This document shows, piece after piece, positions 33,897 to 35,235 of a DNA stretch of 35,235 bases (positions are counted from its first letter, which is position 1; the number at the start of each line of letters is the position of its first letter). The notes beneath the pieces were generated by a model that did no database searches, was not told where the DNA came from, and saw only the letters and a list, made by a program, of their open reading frames with translations. A program made the translations under genes and the position numbers. This DNA is from Motilimonas sp. E26 (lineage in GTDB: Bacteria; Pseudomonadota; Gammaproteobacteria; Enterobacterales; CBDFNC01), in the NCBI RefSeq assembly GCF_021278025.1, contig NZ_JAIBHJ010000038.1:1-35235 (forward strand), read 5' to 3'.

Positions 33897-34047
33897 TAAC
33901 GAGACTGTAGAATAACTCCAACAGCCAGATTTGACTAAAAAACGGGACCCTGCAATCAATCCTAAGCGCTTTTAAGACAATAGGTAATGCATTTGGAACC
34001 CATAAAACAGGCTATATTTCTTAAAAAAAGAGAAATTCTACAGCCTC
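33897..34047 (-). repeat. attC-like hairpin flanking the intron
   Basis: Arms GAGGCTGTAGAAT (34044-34032 region) and ATTCTACAGTCTC (33913-33901), 117 nt apart, ending in the core CGTTA that the intron splits. The same end, TTCTACAGACTCGTTAGC, occurs at 27873-27857, showing a shared attC type. Confidence 0.6.
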
Positions 34048-34258
34048 AACGCCCAATTAAGGTGTGAGGCACGCAATACCGATGCCACCGCATACCGCCT
34101 TACTCACTAAAATTAACGCATAGTAAAAATGCCAAGCGTGCCGAATCACTCTTAAATTGTTTATTAGTTTGCGTGCCAAAGTGACACGGAGATTGCTTAT
34201 TGCACACTTTAAGACCATAATACACATGTGACATTTTGACACAACAGGAGATAACATT

Positions 34259-34531
34259 ATGGCTACTACTTTGCCTCGCATCACCGCTAGAGTTGATGTC
34301 GATACACAAGACTTACTTACTAAGGCTGCCGCGATCGCCGGCATGTCTAGCATCAACTCGTTTGTTCTAAGCGCTGCAATCGAAAAAGCTAAACAAGTCA
34401 TCGAACGTGAGCAGGCTTTAAAACTGAGCCAAGCAGATGCGATGTTGCTCATGGAAGCTTTAGACCGTCCTGCAACACAGAACTCAAAACTAAAAGCTGC
34501 TGCTGATCGATACGAGAGCAAAATTCAATGA
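34259..34531 (+). CDS. DUF1778 (TacA-type) antitoxin
   Basis: 90 aa. Ribbon-helix-helix N-terminus LPRITARVDVDTQDLLTKAA and AIAGMSSINSFVLSAAIEKA, then a C-terminal tail RPATQNSKLKAAADRYESKI that would wrap the toxin. RBS CAGGAG is eight to nine bases before ATG. It represses its own promoter in known relatives; palindromic TGTGACATTTTGACACA (34228-34244) just upstream may be the operator. Overlaps the toxin gene by 4 bp (ATGA). Confidence 0.88.
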   Translation: MATTLPRITARVDVDTQDLLTKAAAIAGMSSINSFVLSAAIEKAKQVIEREQALKLSQADAMLLMEALDRPATQNSKLKAAADRYESKIQ

Positions 34532-35025
34532 TGAATACGGTACTTCTAGATAAAGCTAAACACGATAGAAACCGATTCAACTGTGGCATCGAAGCTCTCA
34601 ATAATTACTTAAAAGTAATGGCGAGTCAGCAAGCAAAGAAGGACAACACCAGAACGTTTGTTTTGGAAGATGATAGCGACAACTCACATGTCATCGGCTT
34701 TTACACGCTAACAATGACACCAATTGACTTAAAGGCATTGCCTGATAGGTTACAAAAAAAGCACCAATCATCCACCTCTGGTGGTCTGATTGCCCGTCTT
34801 GCTGTCGATGACCGATACAAAGGGAAAGGCTTTGGTGAGTGGCTGCTTATCGACGCACTCAGAAAACTACTAGCTGCTAGTGATAGCGTTGCATTTCCAG
34901 TTGTTATCGTTGACGCCAAAGACGGTGCGAAACACTTCTATGAGCGCTATGGTTTTCAAGCATTTGAAGACGCTGAAAATAAACTCTTCATCACCATTGC
35001 TGATGTGAGAGCAAGCTTAGGCTAG
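34528..35025 (+). CDS. GNAT-family toxin (TacT-type)
   Basis: 165 aa. TacT features: FNCGIEALNNYLKVMASQQA, RTFVLEDD, VIGFYTLTM, then LIARLAVDDRYKGKGFGEWL with the acetyl-CoA loop, and AKHFYERYGFQAF with the catalytic Tyr. Such toxins acetylate the amino group of aminoacyl-tRNA and stop translation until the antitoxin neutralises them. Paired with the DUF1778 gene. It faces away from the cassette genes, as TA cassettes in integrons may. Function is inferred from the family. Confidence 0.88.
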   Translation: MMNTVLLDKAKHDRNRFNCGIEALNNYLKVMASQQAKKDNTRTFVLEDDSDNSHVIGFYTLTMTPIDLKALPDRLQKKHQSSTSGGLIARLAVDDRYKGKGFGEWLLIDALRKLLAASDSVAFPVVIVDAKDGAKHFYERYGFQAFEDAENKLFITIADVRASLG

Positions 35026-35217
35026 TTAACCGCTAGCCTTTAGCAAACTAACGCTTTGCTAAGCGGCAATAAAATTATTGGCTAAAATTAGCGAGGGACG
35101 AGCAAAAAGCCAACTGTTTTTTGTCCGTTTAAGCAACTTGATAGTCATTGAGCCCCCTCCCGCACATCTCTAACCGAGGGATGCTTAAGGTGTCTAAACC
35201 GAACAGGAGAAAGCTCA

Positions 35218-35235
35218 ATGAACTTTTATAATAAC
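35218..35235 (+). CDS. Start of a gene cut by the window edge, perhaps an IS110-family transposase
   Basis: ATG 35218 after ACAGGAGAAAGCTCA; only MNFYNN is visible. Some IS110-family transposases start in this way (MNFY followed by a CGIDLH region), and the leader GATGCTTAAGGTGTCTAAAC resembles what I recall before such genes. Six residues prove nothing; only the ribosome binding site and frame are seen. Confidence 0.3.

Larger units (their letters stand above)
25119..34047 (-). mobile_element. Integron-like cassette array, all cassette genes on the minus strand
   Basis: Eight small minus-strand genes are each followed by an attC-like imperfect hairpin. The strongest proof is internal. A cassette's leading core (GTTRRRY) should complement its own R'' box, and it does 7/7 for the cassettes at 27189-27862 (GTTAGCT/AGCTAAC), 29420-29810 (GTTAAGC/GCTTAAC) and 31516-31868 (GTTAACT/AGTTAAC, with the core split by an intron). 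Three more agree 6/7. No integrase gene is in the window. Later insertions of a group II intron, IS91 and IS10-like elements interrupt it. Borders are those I can support. Confidence 0.75.

Noticed and set aside
33356-33910. Open frames of 70 codons (minus) and 95 codons (plus)
   Set aside because: They lie in the structured non-coding 5' part of the group II intron.
1-35235. CRISPR array
   Set aside because: No regularly spaced direct repeats found; the repeated hairpins at 25-34 kb are attC-like, irregularly spaced and associated with genes.

Overview
The window looks like the chromosome of a marine gammaproteobacterium of the Vibrionales/Alteromonadales type. The grounds are a CsrB-family RNA, a PtsG-type glucose permease close to the enterobacterial one, an auxiliary SecDF pair, a YhhQ queuosine-precursor transporter, and an integron-like cassette array with no integrase in view. 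No rRNA, tRNA or CRISPR array was seen. I cannot name the genus from sequence alone.

Left part (1-5.6 kb): a minus-strand type VI secretion (T6SS) module in the order VgrG, PAAR, DUF4123 adaptor, VRR-NUC nuclease effector, and the start of a probable DUF3396 immunity gene cut by the window edge. A GNAT acetyltransferase follows. At 6.0-6.28 kb there is an unannotated CsrB/RsmZ-type small RNA with 13 GGA motifs and a strong terminator. It would sequester CsrA.

Middle part (6.4-24.7 kb): a periplasmic ethylbenzene-dehydrogenase-like haem protein is paired with a membrane cytochrome c. A glucose-type PTS permease (ptsG) diverges from a GltR/GtrS-like two-component system whose third gene is a GtsA-like sugar-binding protein without any permease. 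The control region between them holds a perfect copy of the GacA/UvrY box consensus. Next come two orphan family-3 solute-binding proteins, a CoiA-like double zinc-motif protein, two pairs of REP-like palindromes, an auxiliary secDF operon, small hypothetical genes, DUF1294 and YoaK membrane proteins, a PlsC acyltransferase, and yhhQ preceded by a compact preQ1-I riboswitch that traps the ribosome binding site.

Right part (24.9-35.2 kb): a cassette array, all genes on the minus strand, mostly small membrane or hypothetical proteins separated by attC-like hairpins. In three cassettes the leading core site is a perfect 7/7 complement of the cassette's own R'' box. One cassette encodes an RseP-like M50 protein that has lost its catalytic motifs. 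The array is scarred by mobile DNA. There is a 2.03-kb group II intron with a frameshifted reverse transcriptase, sitting exactly inside an attC core (GTTA/ACT). There are two older intron fragments, an IS91-family transposase relic and a broken IS10-like element. Beyond it, on the plus strand, lies a TacA/TacT-type DUF1778-GNAT toxin-antitoxin pair, then the first codons of another gene, perhaps an IS110 transposase.
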